The position numbers and the translations under genes were made by a program. From Actinocatenispora thailandica (GTDB lineage Bacteria; Actinomycetota; Actinomycetes; Mycobacteriales; Micromonosporaceae), in contig NZ_AP023355.1 in NCBI RefSeq assembly GCF_016865425.1, forward strand, positions 4,710,198-4,774,197: DNA of 64,000 nucleotides, written 5' to 3'. Position 1 is the first letter of the stretch. Each line of letters starts with the position of its first letter. The notes below the pieces were generated by a model. That model was given only the letters and a program-made list of their open reading frames with translations. It was not told the DNA's origin and did not search any database. Shown here in pieces: positions 37,005 to 46,146 of this stretch.

Positions 37005-38339
37005 ATGACACCGGCGCGGCTGGTCCACCGACCGGGCGTGCAGGACGCCACGCTCGCCCTCTGCCTGCTCGTCGGCTGCCTGCTCGTCAACACCCCGGTC
37101 CAGCTGGTACGCGTGGTCGCCGAGCGCAGCGGTGGCGGAGCCGGCACCGTCGTCGGGTGGTGGGCGGCGACCGCCGTCCTCGTCGGCGGGACCGCGGTGC
37201 GCCGCCGCTGGCCGCTGCCCGCGCTGCTCGGCTGCGCCCTCGGCACCGTGATCCAGCTCGCCCTGCTGATGCCGCCCACCGTGGTGGAACTCGCGGTGCC
37301 GATCCTCGTGTACACCGTCGCCGCGCGCTGCCGCCCGTCGGTCGCCTCGCCGCTACTGGCGGGCGTCGTGCTGTGCACGGTGGTCGGCGGCTGGCTCGCC
37401 CAGCGGTACGGCGGGCTGCACGTGTCGGTCGCCACCGTGCTGCGGCTGGACGCCTCGGCAGGGCCGACACCGATCCGATCCGGCGGCGGCGGCTGGAGCC
37501 TGCCGCTGGTGGTCGGGCTGCTGCTGGTGACGGCCTGGGCGTTGGGCCGCGGTACCCGGGCCCGGCGGGAGTACCTGACCGAGTTGCACGCCCGCGCCGC
37601 CGGGCTGGAGCGTGAACGCGACCAGCGGGCGGCGCTCGCGGTGGCGGCCGAGCGCGCCCGGATCAGCCGCGACATGCACGACGTGGTGGCGCACGGCCTG
37701 TCGGTCATCGTGATCCAGGCCCAGGGCGCCCAGGCGGCGATGGCCGAGCGGCCCGCGGACGCGCGCACCGCGCTGGAGGCCATCGTCACCACCGGGCGCG
37801 CCTCGCTCGCCGACACCCGGCGTACCCTTGCGGCGCTCGACGACGCGGACCGCTGGCAGCCGGAGCCGGGGCTGGACCGGCTGCCCGCCCTGCTCGACCG
37901 GGTGCGCCGGGCGGGCACCACGGTACGGTCGGAGTGCCGCGGCACCGCACCCGCGACGCTGCCGTCCACAGTGGACACCACCGCGTACCGGATCGTTCAG
38001 GAGGCGCTGACCAACGTGCTCAAGCACGCCGGGCCGACCGCCACCGCCACGGTTTCGCTGTGCCACCAGCAAAGCGCGATCGATGTGCGCATCACCGACG
38101 ACGGTACCGGCGGGCCCGCGGCGACCGGCGCACCCGACCCGGCCGACCGCGCGCCCGACCCGGCAACCAGCGCGCTGCCGGGCGGGCCGCCCGGCAGCGC
38201 GGCGCCGGCGCGCGGCGGGCTGGGGGTACGCGGCATGCGGGAACGAGCCGAGCTGCTCGGCGGGACGCTGACCGCCGGGCCCGACCCGGCCGGCGGGTTC
38301 GTCGTGCACGCCTGGCTGCCACACCCGGAGCAGCAGTGA
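37005..38339 (+). CDS. NarL-type sensor histidine kinase
   Basis: 444 residues. An N-terminal membrane domain of about five helices (residues 15-190) precedes the dimerisation domain of the HisKA_3 type, with phospho-acceptor H225 (ARISRDMHDVVAHGLSVI). The HATPase domain has the N box (EALTNVLKHAG) and G1 (ITDDGTGG), then an Ala/Pro-rich insertion of about 35 residues before GGLGVRGMRERA. The GTGA overlap with the response regulator gene couples the two. The signal is unknown. Confidence 0.92.
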   Translation: MTPARLVHRPGVQDATLALCLLVGCLLVNTPVQLVRVVAERSGGGAGTVVGWWAATAVLVGGTAVRRRWPLPALLGCALGTVIQLALLMPPTVVELAVPILVYTVAARCRPSVASPLLAGVVLCTVVGGWLAQRYGGLHVSVATVLRLDASAGPTPIRSGGGGWSLPLVVGLLLVTAWALGRGTRARREYLTELHARAAGLERERDQRAALAVAAERARISRDMHDVVAHGLSVIVIQAQGAQAAMAERPADARTALEAIVTTGRASLADTRRTLAALDDADRWQPEPGLDRLPALLDRVRRAGTTVRSECRGTAPATLPSTVDTTAYRIVQEALTNVLKHAGPTATATVSLCHQQSAIDVRITDDGTGGPAATGAPDPADRAPDPATSALPGGPPGSAAPARGGLGVRGMRERAELLGGTLTAGPDPAGGFVVHAWLPHPEQQ

Positions 38340-39007
38340 CCGACATCCTGCTCGCCGACGACCAGGCGCTGGTCCGCACCGGGTTCCGGCTGATCCTGGA
38401 CGCCGCACCGGATCTGCGGGTGGTGGGCGAGGCGGGCGACGGCGCCGAGGCCGTGACGGCCACCCGACGGCTCCGTCCCGACCTGGTGCTGATGGACGTG
38501 CGGATGCCGGGCGTCGACGGGGTCGAGGCGACCCGGCGCATCGTGGCCGCCGGCGGGGCCACCCGGGTGCTGATGCTCACCACGTTCGACCTGGACGAGT
38601 ACGTGTACGCGGCGTTGCGGGCCGGCGCGAGCGGGTTCCTGCTCAAGGACGCCCTCGCCGCCGACCTGCTGTCCGCGATCCGGGTGGTGGCCCGGGGTGA
38701 AGCGGTCGTCGCGCCCACCGTGACCCGCCGGCTGCTGGAACGCTACGTCGGCACCGGGCCGGCCGCACCGGCGCCCGAGACCGTTCCGGTGACGGCCCGG
38801 GAACGGGAGGTGCTGGTGCTGATCGCCCGGGGCCTGACCAACGGCGAGATCGCCGCCCGGCTGTACGTCACCGAGGGCACCGTGAAGACCCACGTGCGCC
38901 GGCTGCTCGCCAAGCTCGGCCTGCGCGATCGGGTGCACGCGGTCGTCTACGCGTACGAGTCGGGCCTGGTGCGGGCCGGCGTCACCGACCCGGAACCCGA
39001 CCGCTGA
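38336..39007 (+). CDS. LuxR/NarL-family response regulator
   Basis: 223 residues. The receiver domain has the acidic pair D8/D9, phospho-acceptor D54 (LVLMDVRMPG), Thr (LMLTTFD) and Lys (FLLKD). The C-terminal LuxR helix-turn-helix reads TAREREVLVLIARGLTNGEIAARLYVTEGTVKTH. The GTG at 38336 overlaps the kinase stop by four bases. It forms a pair with the kinase upstream and probably also acts on the divergent serine hydrolase gene. Confidence 0.94.
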   Translation: MTDILLADDQALVRTGFRLILDAAPDLRVVGEAGDGAEAVTATRRLRPDLVLMDVRMPGVDGVEATRRIVAAGGATRVLMLTTFDLDEYVYAALRAGASGFLLKDALAADLLSAIRVVARGEAVVAPTVTRRLLERYVGTGPAAPAPETVPVTAREREVLVLIARGLTNGEIAARLYVTEGTVKTHVRRLLAKLGLRDRVHAVVYAYESGLVRAGVTDPEPDR

Positions 39008-39037
39008 TCGGATGGCCGCGGCGCACCGCGGCGCCGG

Positions 39038-40303
39038 TCAGCCGCGGACGTGCCCGTCACCGGTGACGACGTACTTGGTGCTGGTCAGCTCGGGCAGCCC
39101 CATCGGACCGCGGGCGTGCAGCTTCTGGGTGGAGATGCCGATCTCGGCGCCGAACCCGAACTCGCCGCCGTCGGTGAACCGGGTGGACGCGTTGACCAGC
39201 ACGGCGGCGGCGTCGACCCGGGCGGTGAAGGCGCGGGCGGCCGACTGCGAACCGGTCACGATCGCCTCGCTGTGGCCGGTGGACCAGCGCCGGATGTGCG
39301 CCAGCGCCGCGTCCAGGCTCGGCACCACCGCGACCGCGAGATCCAGCGACAGGTACTCGGTCGCCCAGTCGTCCTCGGTCGCCGGCGCCACCGGAACGTC
39401 CAGCGCTTTCCCCTGCGCCGCCACGGTTTTGTCCCCGTGCACGGTGACGCCGGCGGCGGCGAGGGCGGGCAGCAGTACCGGCAGGAAGGTGTCGGCGAGA
39501 TCGGCGTGCACCAGCACGGTCTCGGCCGCGTTGCACACCGACGGGCGCTGCGTCTTGGCGTCGAGCACGATGTCGCGCGCCATCGTCACCTCGGCGGCGG
39601 CGTCCACGTAGATGTGGCAGTTGCCGACGCCGGTCTCGATCACCGGCACCGTCGAGCCCTCGACCACGTGCCGGATCAGTTCGGCGCCGCCGCGCGGGAT
39701 CAGCACATCGACCAGGCCGCGGGCGTGCATCAGGTGGCTCACCTCGTCCCGGGACTCGCCCGGCAGCAGCCCGATCGCGTCGGCCGGCAGCCCGGCCGCG
39801 GCCAGCGCGTCGCGCAGCACCGCGACGATCGCGGCGTTGGAGCGCCGGGCCGAGGACGAGCCGCGCAGCAGCACCGCGTTGCCGGACTTGAGGGTCAACC
39901 CGGCGGCATCGGCGGTGACGTTCGGCCGGCCCTCGTAGATGATGCCGACGACCCCGAACGGCACCCGCACCTGCCGCAGTTCCAGGCCGTTGGCCAACGT
40001 CGAGCCGCGGACCACCACACCCACCGGGTCGGGCAGCCCGGCCACCTGGCGCAACCCGTCGGCCATCGCCTCGATCCGGGCCGCGTCGAGCGACAGCCGG
40101 TCCAGCATCGCCGCCCCGGTACCCCCGGCCCGCGCCCCGTCGACGTCCGAGCTGTTGGCCGCGATGATCTCGTCGCGTCGAGCCACCAGCGCATCGGCCA
40201 TCGCCCGCAGTGCCGCGTCCTTGACCCCGCGGGACGCCACCGCCAGCTCCACCGCCGCCTGCCCGGCTCGTACCGCCGCGTCCCGCACCGCCTGCTCACC
40301 CAT
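39038..40303 (-). CDS. proA: Glutamate-5-semialdehyde dehydrogenase (gamma-glutamyl phosphate reductase)
   Basis: 421 residues, full length. It reduces gamma-glutamyl phosphate with NADPH in proline synthesis. Conserved blocks are [27 protein letters not shown], the catalytic C257 in [10 protein letters not shown], and [20 protein letters not shown]. The ATG at 40303 fits. proB lies 4 kb upstream on the same strand; they are commonly adjacent, so the genes between them look inserted. Confidence 0.96.
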   Translation of the reverse strand: MGEQAVRDAAVRAGQAAVELAVASRGVKDAALRAMADALVARRDEIIAANSSDVDGARAGGTGAAMLDRLSLDAARIEAMADGLRQVAGLPDPVGVVVRGSTLANGLELRQVRVPFGVVGIIYEGRPNVTADAAGLTLKSGNAVLLRGSSSARRSNAAIVAVLRDALAAAGLPADAIGLLPGESRDEVSHLMHARGLVDVLIPRGGAELIRHVVEGSTVPVIETGVGNCHIYVDAAAEVTMARDIVLDAKTQRPSVCNAAETVLVHADLADTFLPVLLPALAAAGVTVHGDKTVAAQGKALDVPVAPATEDDWATEYLSLDLAVAVVPSLDAALAHIRRWSTGHSEAIVTGSQSAARAFTARVDAAAVLVNASTRFTDGGEFGFGAEIGISTQKLHARGPMGLPELTSTKYVVTGDGHVRG

Positions 40304-40556
40304 GGGCCAAGCCTAGCCACCCACGCCCGGACCCCTCCGATCATGGGACCCGACAGTAATCAAAGGATTCGGCCACCTCGTGTTGGACGAACCCGCCGCG
40401 GTGCGCCGCTCAACCAGCACCGCCCCGGGGGTCTGGGTGGGCTCGCGCGTTTCACGCCGCCGTCGGCGCCACCCCCGTCACCTTAGTAACGCGCTGCCAC
40501 CTGATCACTTTGCCTCGACCAATAACCTAACCGATGACCAATCGAGGGAGAAACGC

Positions 40557-43187
40557 ATGACAGGACCTACCGAGGATCGTCCAACCTGGCGGGTCGGTTT
40601 GCTCCGGCCAGACGGTACCCCAGTAGGCGAGGGAATTCTGCTCTCCGATCGCCGCGTCGTGGTGAACGCTTCGGTACTGTCCAAAGCTCGACTGGGAGTC
40701 GGGAACGGGGCCGGAGATGCTTTCGCACTCCAGGTTCAGTATGGCGAGCACGAGCCGGACTTGACGAGCGTGAGCCTGGTCGCAGAGCGGGACGGGCATG
40801 CGGTCGTCGACCTGGCCATTGCCACCTCGTTCGCACCAGCACCAATCTCACCCAGGCGCGCGGAACGACGGATGCCGGTCCTCGTGGCGTTGAGCGATTC
40901 CAAACCTCGTGGCCTGCGGAGGAATGAGCACTGGATACTGGCAAGCGTCGGAGACTCCCGCGGCGACGGCCAGTTCATGCTCGATCCGCGAACCGAATCA
41001 CCTGCGGCACGCGCACGTCTCATGGATGCGGCCGGGGCGGTCATAGATTCCCACGGCGACGTCGTCGGGATCGCGACCGATCGGAAGATGCGTTCGGTCG
41101 ATTGGTTGAACGCAGTCCGTTCCATCGACTCAAGGCGTTCGAGTTGGCGAAGCTACGACCAGTCCACTGCGGCCAGGTCGCTCAAAGAGCCGGACGCAGT
41201 GCCGGTCAAGGACGACCAACCTGGGGACACACCACCATGGGGCGCCGCGCATCCGCTGCCCCGGTTGGCTACCGACGCGGCAACAATCGAGGACCGCTTG
41301 ACCCGGCGGCGGTACGTGGACGCGATCGCGACGTTCCTGCGGCATCCGGACACCCGTCCACCGCTGACGATCGGGATACACGGGTCGTGGGGTGTGGGCA
41401 AGACGTCGCTGATGCGGATGGTGCAGGACGAGCTGGATCCGGGCGCCGCCACCGGAACGCCGATCGAGCTGCGGTACGGTCGGCGTCGACGCCGCGTGGT
41501 GACCAACGGCGAGGTGATTCAGGCAACGAAGCGGCCGCCGGCATCGCGCCCAAAGCACGCCGCCCCGGACGCCGAGACCGACGGTTGGCGGCCGACGGTG
41601 TGGTTCAACCCGTGGATGTACCAGAACGGCGACCAGGTCTGGGCTGGCCTCGCGCACACCATCATCGGTCAGGTCACCGACCGGCTACCGCGCGGTGACC
41701 GGGAGAGGTTCTGGCTGCGGCTCAACCTGAGCCGCATCGACGCCGAGGCGATCCGCCGCCGCTGGTACGGCATCGTCGCCCGGCAACTGCTGCCCACCAT
41801 GCTCTGGTTCCTGGTGCTGCTCGCCGCAGCCGCGTTGACTCTGCTGGTACTGGCATGGCTGCGTCCGGCCTGGACCGACGCGCTGCGAGAGGTCGGCCGA
41901 TGGACGGGTATCGGCGGCGGCATCGTCGCCACGTCGAGCGGCGTCGGCCGGTGGTTGTGGTCCAGATTCCGGCCGGCCGCGCCGACGTTCGCCCGGCTGC
42001 TGGATCAGCCATCCCCGCTGTGCGGTTCGGCCGAGGACGCGAGCGGCCTACCGGCGACCGACCCCGGGTACCAGGGCCGGCTCGGGTTCCTGCACCTGGT
42101 CCAGTCCGATATGCACCGGGTCCTCGACTTGGTCGCGACACCAGGCCGGCCGCTCGTGGTGTTCGTGGACGACCTAGACCGTTGTTCCCCCGGCACCGTG
42201 GCGCAAGTCATCGAGGCGATCAACCTGTTCCTGGCCGGCGAGTTCGGCAACTGCGTGTTCGTCCTCGGGATGGAGCCGACAGCGGTCGCGGCGAGCGTGG
42301 CCACCGCGTACCACGAGCTGTCCACGGCGGAAACCGGTCGCGGCGAACTGGGCTGGCGGTTCCTGGCGAAGTTCGTGCAGCTGCCGCTACGAATCCCGGA
42401 GCCGGACCCGGAGACGGAGCTCGGCGCGTACCTCGACCAGTTGCTCGGCGGCGATCCCGCACCTCCGCGTGTACCGCCGGACGAGAGGATCCAGATCGGT
42501 GAGACCGTCCACGTACCAACCGAGGCCAGCGTGTCCGACCCGCAAAGCGCCGCGTCGGTGACGTATGCCCCGGCCTTCAAGACGCTTCCGGGAGCCGAAG
42601 TGGCGCGCCAGAAGTTCCGCGCGGACGTGGCGACCCTGCATGCGGCGATCCTGGACCGGCTCTCCGAAGGCGGAGTCGACCACGACGAGCTGCGGGCGGC
42701 GGCACTCGACGCCCAGCGCACGGTGCTCGGCATCGACGGCGAGCCGGCGCCGGAGACGCTCGCCGCGGCGGAACGGGTTTTCGCCGAGCGGTACTCCGAC
42801 CGCGACGCCGCCGAACCGATCCGGGCGGCGTTGCCGTCGCTCGGCACCGGTAACCCCCGCGAGATCAAGCGGTACGTGAACCTGTTCCGGTTCTACACGT
42901 TCCTGGCCGAGCGGCTGCGGTTGCGCGGCGCCGCAGTACCGGAGCCGGCGTCGATCGCGAAGCTCGCCGCGTTCACGATCCGCTGGCCGCAGCTGGTGTC
43001 GGCGCCCGCCACCGCCACCGCGATCGCGCTCGCCGAGTTGGAGTCCGCCGCCACCGGAGAAGACGACCGTTGGTGCGAAGGGCTCACCGCAGTCTGTCCC
43101 GGCCTGCCAACGGGGACGGCGGGCACGCTGCGCGCGTTTCTGCGCACCGGTCCGGCCATCGGGGTGGACGGCTTCCGGCTGCGATGA
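40557..43187 (+). CDS. KAP-family P-loop NTPase with degenerate trypsin-like N-terminal domain
   Basis: 876 residues. Residues 1 to about 185 look like a trypsin fold (TPVGEGILLSDRRVVVN, VVDLAIATSF, then AGAVIDSHGDVVGIAT), but the catalytic His (expected in a T/CAHV-type block) and Ser (GxSG) are missing. Walker A is GSWGVGKTS (276-284) and Walker B VVFVDDLDRC (about 533-542). Two membrane helices (about 410-435 and 450-470) lie between them, the KAP hallmark. A C-terminal helical domain follows. KAP NTPases include PifA of F-plasmid phage exclusion. GC content is visibly lower in the first 600 bases. The ATG at 40557 has GAGGGAG before it. It splits proB from proA. A defence role is inference. 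Confidence 0.85.
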   Translation: MTGPTEDRPTWRVGLLRPDGTPVGEGILLSDRRVVVNASVLSKARLGVGNGAGDAFALQVQYGEHEPDLTSVSLVAERDGHAVVDLAIATSFAPAPISPRRAERRMPVLVALSDSKPRGLRRNEHWILASVGDSRGDGQFMLDPRTESPAARARLMDAAGAVIDSHGDVVGIATDRKMRSVDWLNAVRSIDSRRSSWRSYDQSTAARSLKEPDAVPVKDDQPGDTPPWGAAHPLPRLATDAATIEDRLTRRRYVDAIATFLRHPDTRPPLTIGIHGSWGVGKTSLMRMVQDELDPGAATGTPIELRYGRRRRRVVTNGEVIQATKRPPASRPKHAAPDAETDGWRPTVWFNPWMYQNGDQVWAGLAHTIIGQVTDRLPRGDRERFWLRLNLSRIDAEAIRRRWYGIVARQLLPTMLWFLVLLAAAALTLLVLAWLRPAWTDALREVGRWTGIGGGIVATSSGVGRWLWSRFRPAAPTFARLLDQPSPLCGSAEDASGLPATDPGYQGRLGFLHLVQSDMHRVLDLVATPGRPLVVFVDDLDRCSPGTVAQVIEAINLFLAGEFGNCVFVLGMEPTAVAASVATAYHELSTAETGRGELGWRFLAKFVQLPLRIPEPDPETELGAYLDQLLGGDPAPPRVPPDERIQIGETVHVPTEASVSDPQSAASVTYAPAFKTLPGAEVARQKFRADVATLHAAILDRLSEGGVDHDELRAAALDAQRTVLGIDGEPAPETLAAAERVFAERYSDRDAAEPIRAALPSLGTGNPREIKRYVNLFRFYTFLAERLRLRGAAVPEPASIAKLAAFTIRWPQLVSAPATATAIALAELESAATGEDDRWCEGLTAVCPGLPTGTAGTLRAFLRTGPAIGVDGFRLR

Positions 43188-43188
43188 C

Positions 43189-43554
43189 TCAGAGTGCGAG
43201 GTGGAGGCGCAGGGCCCGGTCGAGGTCGGCCAGCAGCGCCTGGTCCAGGGCGCCGAGGCGGTCGGTGAGACGACCCATCGACACCGACCGGACCTGTTCG
43301 GCCTGAGCCTTGGAGAGGCCGCGAAGGCCACCGGACCCTTCCGGCAGCAGCACCTGGAACGGGTGGACGCGACTGGCATTGGACGTGAGCGGGACGACCG
43401 TGATCACGCCGCGGCCGAGCCGCTCGGCGCGCCTGTTCGCACCGTCGTTGCTGACGATCACGGCTGGGCGGACCTTGTTGCATTCGTCCGGCCAGGCCGG
43501 GTCGAGATTGACCCAGTAGACGTCACCGCGCCGCCTGCCACCGGGTGCGAGCAA
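43189..43554 (-). CDS. MazF/PemK-type endoribonuclease toxin homologue
   Basis: 121 residues. It has the MazF fold pattern: RRGDVYWVNLDPAWPDE, VRPAVIVSND, ITVVPLTSN and QAEQVRSVSMGRL. Such proteins cut mRNA or rRNA at short motifs when the antitoxin is lost. No antitoxin gene is visible upstream, where a DinB-fold gene ends 35 bases away. The start is uncertain; TTG at 43554 is the only in-frame start codon close to the conserved N-terminus. Its stop codon lies one base from the stop of the convergent KAP NTPase gene. Confidence 0.8.
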   Translation of the reverse strand: MLAPGGRRRGDVYWVNLDPAWPDECNKVRPAVIVSNDGANRRAERLGRGVITVVPLTSNASRVHPFQVLLPEGSGGLRGLSKAQAEQVRSVSMGRLTDRLGALDQALLADLDRALRLHLAL

Positions 43555-43589
43555 AGGCTCTCGCAGTGCGCCGACTCTCGCAGCCGCCG

Positions 43590-44210
43590 TCAGCCGAGGC
43601 GGTGTTGGAGGATGGTGGCGCCGGGGCCGGTGAGGTCGGCGGCGACCCCGCGGCGACCGGCCAGGGTCAGCAACAGTGCCTCGCCGGTACCGCGGGCGAG
43701 CGGGCCCCGGCCGCGGGACCAGTCCAGGTCGGTGGCAACGAGACGGATGCCGCGGGCGTGCCAGAACCCACGCAGCGGCGGAGCGGTGACGGCGAAGTCC
43801 AGCGCGCAGCGCAGCCGGTCCGCTGGGATGTCGCGGGGCAGCCGCAGCGGGCGCCGGATGTCCTGCTGGTGGATCAGGCAGTCGGCGAGACCCACCCGGC
43901 CGCCGAACCGGGCGGTGGCGCCGCGCGGTTCGAGGTGGTCGCGGACGAAGCGCGCCACTTCGGTGCGGCCGAGCTGGCTGTACTCGCGCAGCGCGATGTC
44001 GTTGAGCCGGCCGACCCGCAGCCGGGCCGCCCAGAGCCGCCGGGCGAGATCGGCGGTGCCGTGCTCCTCGTAGCTGATCACGTGCGCCGCGACGTCCCGG
44101 ACCCGCCAACCGGCGCACAGGCTCGGCGTCTCCCACTGCTCGTCGGTGAGCGCGTCGAGCAGATCGGCGAGATCGGCGCGTTCCGCACTCGCGGCGGCCA
44201 GCACGTCCAT
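43590..44210 (-). CDS. Maleylpyruvate isomerase-family (DinB-fold, mycothiol-type) protein
   Basis: 206 residues. The N-terminus (LADLLDALTDEQWETPSLCAGWRVRDVAAHV) is the DinB/MDMPI helical bundle signature (TIGR03083). A second conserved His/Gln block is CLIHQQDIRRPL. These proteins are metal-dependent, and many are thought to use mycothiol as thiol cofactor. The reaction here is unknown. The ATG at 44210 begins the family N-terminus. It lies between proB and the MazF-like gene on the same strand. Confidence 0.86.
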   Translation of the reverse strand: MDVLAAASAERADLADLLDALTDEQWETPSLCAGWRVRDVAAHVISYEEHGTADLARRLWAARLRVGRLNDIALREYSQLGRTEVARFVRDHLEPRGATARFGGRVGLADCLIHQQDIRRPLRLPRDIPADRLRCALDFAVTAPPLRGFWHARGIRLVATDLDWSRGRGPLARGTGEALLLTLAGRRGVAADLTGPGATILQHRLG

Positions 44211-44355
44211 GCCGGCAGGGTAGCCCGGCTTCGCCGCACCGGACCCGCACCGTCGGCCGCGACCCGCACCGGCGTGCGGCGAGGACCCGCACCGGCGCGA
44301 CGACGTCCCGTGCCGTCCCACGACGCGACGATCGGGGGCGCGATCGCCGGGGAGT

Positions 44356-45489
44356 TCAGAGCAGCACGAGATCGTCGCGGTGGATCAGCTCGCGCTCGTA
44401 CGAGGTGCCGAGTTCGGCGGCGAGTTCCCGGGTGGACCGGCCCAGCAGCCGGGGCAGCTCGGCCGCGTCGTAGTTGACCAGGCCGCGGGCCACCGGCCGG
44501 CCGGACTCGTCGACCAGGTCGACCGGGTCGCCGGCGGTGAACGTGCCCTCGACCGCGTGCACCCCGGCCGGCAGCAGCGACAGCCGCCGCTCGACGACCG
44601 CGGCGACCGCGCCGGCGTCCAGGTGCAGCCGGCCGCGCGGGGTGGTCGCGTGCGCCAGCCAGAACAGCCGCTGCCGGGGACGGCGGGACGCGGCGGCGAA
44701 GAACGTACCGACCGGCTCACCGGCCAGCGCCGCGGCGGCGAGCGGCGCGGCGGTCAACACCACCGGTACGCCGGAGCCGGAGGCGATCCGGGCCGCGTCG
44801 ACCTTGGTGGCCATCCCGCCGGTACCGACGCCGGCCCGACCGGCACCGCCGACCTCGACGCCGGCCAGGTCGTCCGGGCCGCGCACCAGCTCGACCCGGC
44901 GGGCGTCCGGCCGGCGCGGATCCCCGTCGTACAGCGCGTCCACGTCGGACAGCAGCACCAGCAGGTCGGCCCGGACCAGCGCGGCGACCAGCGCGGCGAG
45001 CCGGTCGTTGTCGCCGAACCGGATCTCCTCGGTGGCGACGGTGTCGTTCTCGTTGACGATCGGCAGCACGCCGAGGTCGAGCAGCCGGTGCAGGGTACGC
45101 AGCGCGTTGCGGTACCGGCTGCGGCGGATCACCTCGTCGACGGTGAGCAGCACCTGGCCGACCCGCTGGTCGTACCGGCCGAACGAGGTGGCGTACCGGT
45201 GGGTCAGCGCCACCTGGCCGACGCTCGCCGCGGCCTGCTGGGTGGCCAGGTCGCGCGGCCGGCGGGCCAGCCCGAGCGGGGCGAGCCCGGCGGCGATCGC
45301 CCCGGACGACACCAGGATGACGTCGCTGCCGGCGGCCCGGCGCCCGGCGAGCGCGTCGACGAGCGCGTCGAGCCGGGCGGGGTCGAGCCCGCCGGCCCGG
45401 GTGGTCAGCGACGAGGACCCGACCTTGACCACGACGCGGCGGGCGGCGGCGACGGCCGCGGCCCGGGCGTGCTGTTCTGCACCGTCCAT
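44356..45489 (-). CDS. proB: Glutamate 5-kinase
   Basis: 377 residues. It phosphorylates glutamate in the first step of proline synthesis. The amino-acid kinase domain shows VVVKVGSSSLT, VSSGAIAAGL, LPIVNENDTVA, FGDNDRLAALVA and the GTGGMATK loop. A C-terminal PUA domain (about 280-377; GRLHLDAGAVAAV, ARGLVNYDA) is present, as in E. coli ProB. The ATG at 45489 fits. Feedback inhibition by proline is expected from the family. Confidence 0.96.
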   Translation of the reverse strand: MDGAEQHARAAAVAAARRVVVKVGSSSLTTRAGGLDPARLDALVDALAGRRAAGSDVILVSSGAIAAGLAPLGLARRPRDLATQQAAASVGQVALTHRYATSFGRYDQRVGQVLLTVDEVIRRSRYRNALRTLHRLLDLGVLPIVNENDTVATEEIRFGDNDRLAALVAALVRADLLVLLSDVDALYDGDPRRPDARRVELVRGPDDLAGVEVGGAGRAGVGTGGMATKVDAARIASGSGVPVVLTAAPLAAAALAGEPVGTFFAAASRRPRQRLFWLAHATTPRGRLHLDAGAVAAVVERRLSLLPAGVHAVEGTFTAGDPVDLVDESGRPVARGLVNYDAAELPRLLGRSTRELAAELGTSYERELIHRDDLVLL

Positions 45490-45574
45490 CGCCTGCGCAC
45501 CGTACCGTCGGGGATCGGGCCCGGTACAGCGGGTTACCGCCGTCCCACGGCGGCGCCGCCGACCGGCCCGGCGG

Positions 45575-45976
45575 TCACCAGTGGTACTCGGGGTGGCCGG
45601 TCGGCGCGGTCTCGCCCACCCGAACCGGTACCGGATCGCGGTGCCAGCCGCCGGTGTCCAGGTCCAGGCCGACGTGTTGGGCGTGCACCAGCACGTCGCT
45701 GGCGCCGAGCCGGTCCGGGTCCGGCGGGCTCGCCGCGAGGGAACCCGCCACCAGCACCCGGTCACCGGCCCGGAGCTGACCCAGTACCTCCTCGGCCAGC
45801 GCGCCGGTGGCCTGCACGGCGACCAGCACGCTGGTCTCACCAGGCCGGCCGACACCGGGCGGGGCAGCCGACACCGGGCAGCGCAGCGCGAAACTGGCCA
45901 CCGACTCGCCGGCCAGGCTGTACTCGCGCGCCGGATCCTCCGGCAGTCGTCCGAGATAGAGATTGGAAACGCTCAC
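45575..45976 (-). CDS. Single-stranded DNA-binding protein-like OB-fold protein
   Basis: 133 residues forming a short SSB/OB fold: YLGRLPEDPAREYS, SVASFALRCPV, ETSVLVAVQATGALAEEVLGQLRAGDRVLVAGSL, then ASDVLVHAQHVGLDL. The acidic SSB C-terminal tip is absent, so this is a paralogue rather than the replicative SSB. The GTG at 45976 overlaps the stop of a short upstream frame (GTGA), suggesting coupled translation. It lies upstream of proB on the same strand. Confidence 0.78.
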   Translation of the reverse strand: MSVSNLYLGRLPEDPAREYSLAGESVASFALRCPVSAAPPGVGRPGETSVLVAVQATGALAEEVLGQLRAGDRVLVAGSLAASPPDPDRLGASDVLVHAQHVGLDLDTGGWHRDPVPVRVGETAPTGHPEYHW

Positions 45977-46146
45977 CGCGACACCCTTCGTCGATCGCGG
46001 GCTTCGATGGAGGTCCCAGCAGGGTGGCGCCGAATCTCCGCCGAGGTCCGGGGCGGAGCCGCCGGGGCCGCCGGGCGGGCCGGCGCCGGGTGCGCGCCGA
46101 CCACGCGGACAGCGTCGCCCCGGCCCGGCGGGCGCCGCCAGCCCAT
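45973..46146 (-). CDS. Possible small protein, coupled to the SSB-like gene
   Basis: 57 codons rich in Arg, Pro and Ala. Support is contextual: a strong ribosome site (AGGAGG, 46162-46157) precedes the ATG at 46146, and the stop overlaps the GTG of the SSB-like gene by four bases. Third codon positions are mostly G/C. No family is recognised. It may be a leader frame that loads ribosomes onto the next gene. Confidence 0.35.
   Translation of the reverse strand: MGWRRPPGRGDAVRVVGAHPAPARPAAPAAPPRTSAEIRRHPAGTSIEARDRRRVSR

Noticed and set aside
43555-43589. Antitoxin gene for the MazF-like protein
   Set aside because: Only 35 bases separate it from the upstream gene and no short frame fits.
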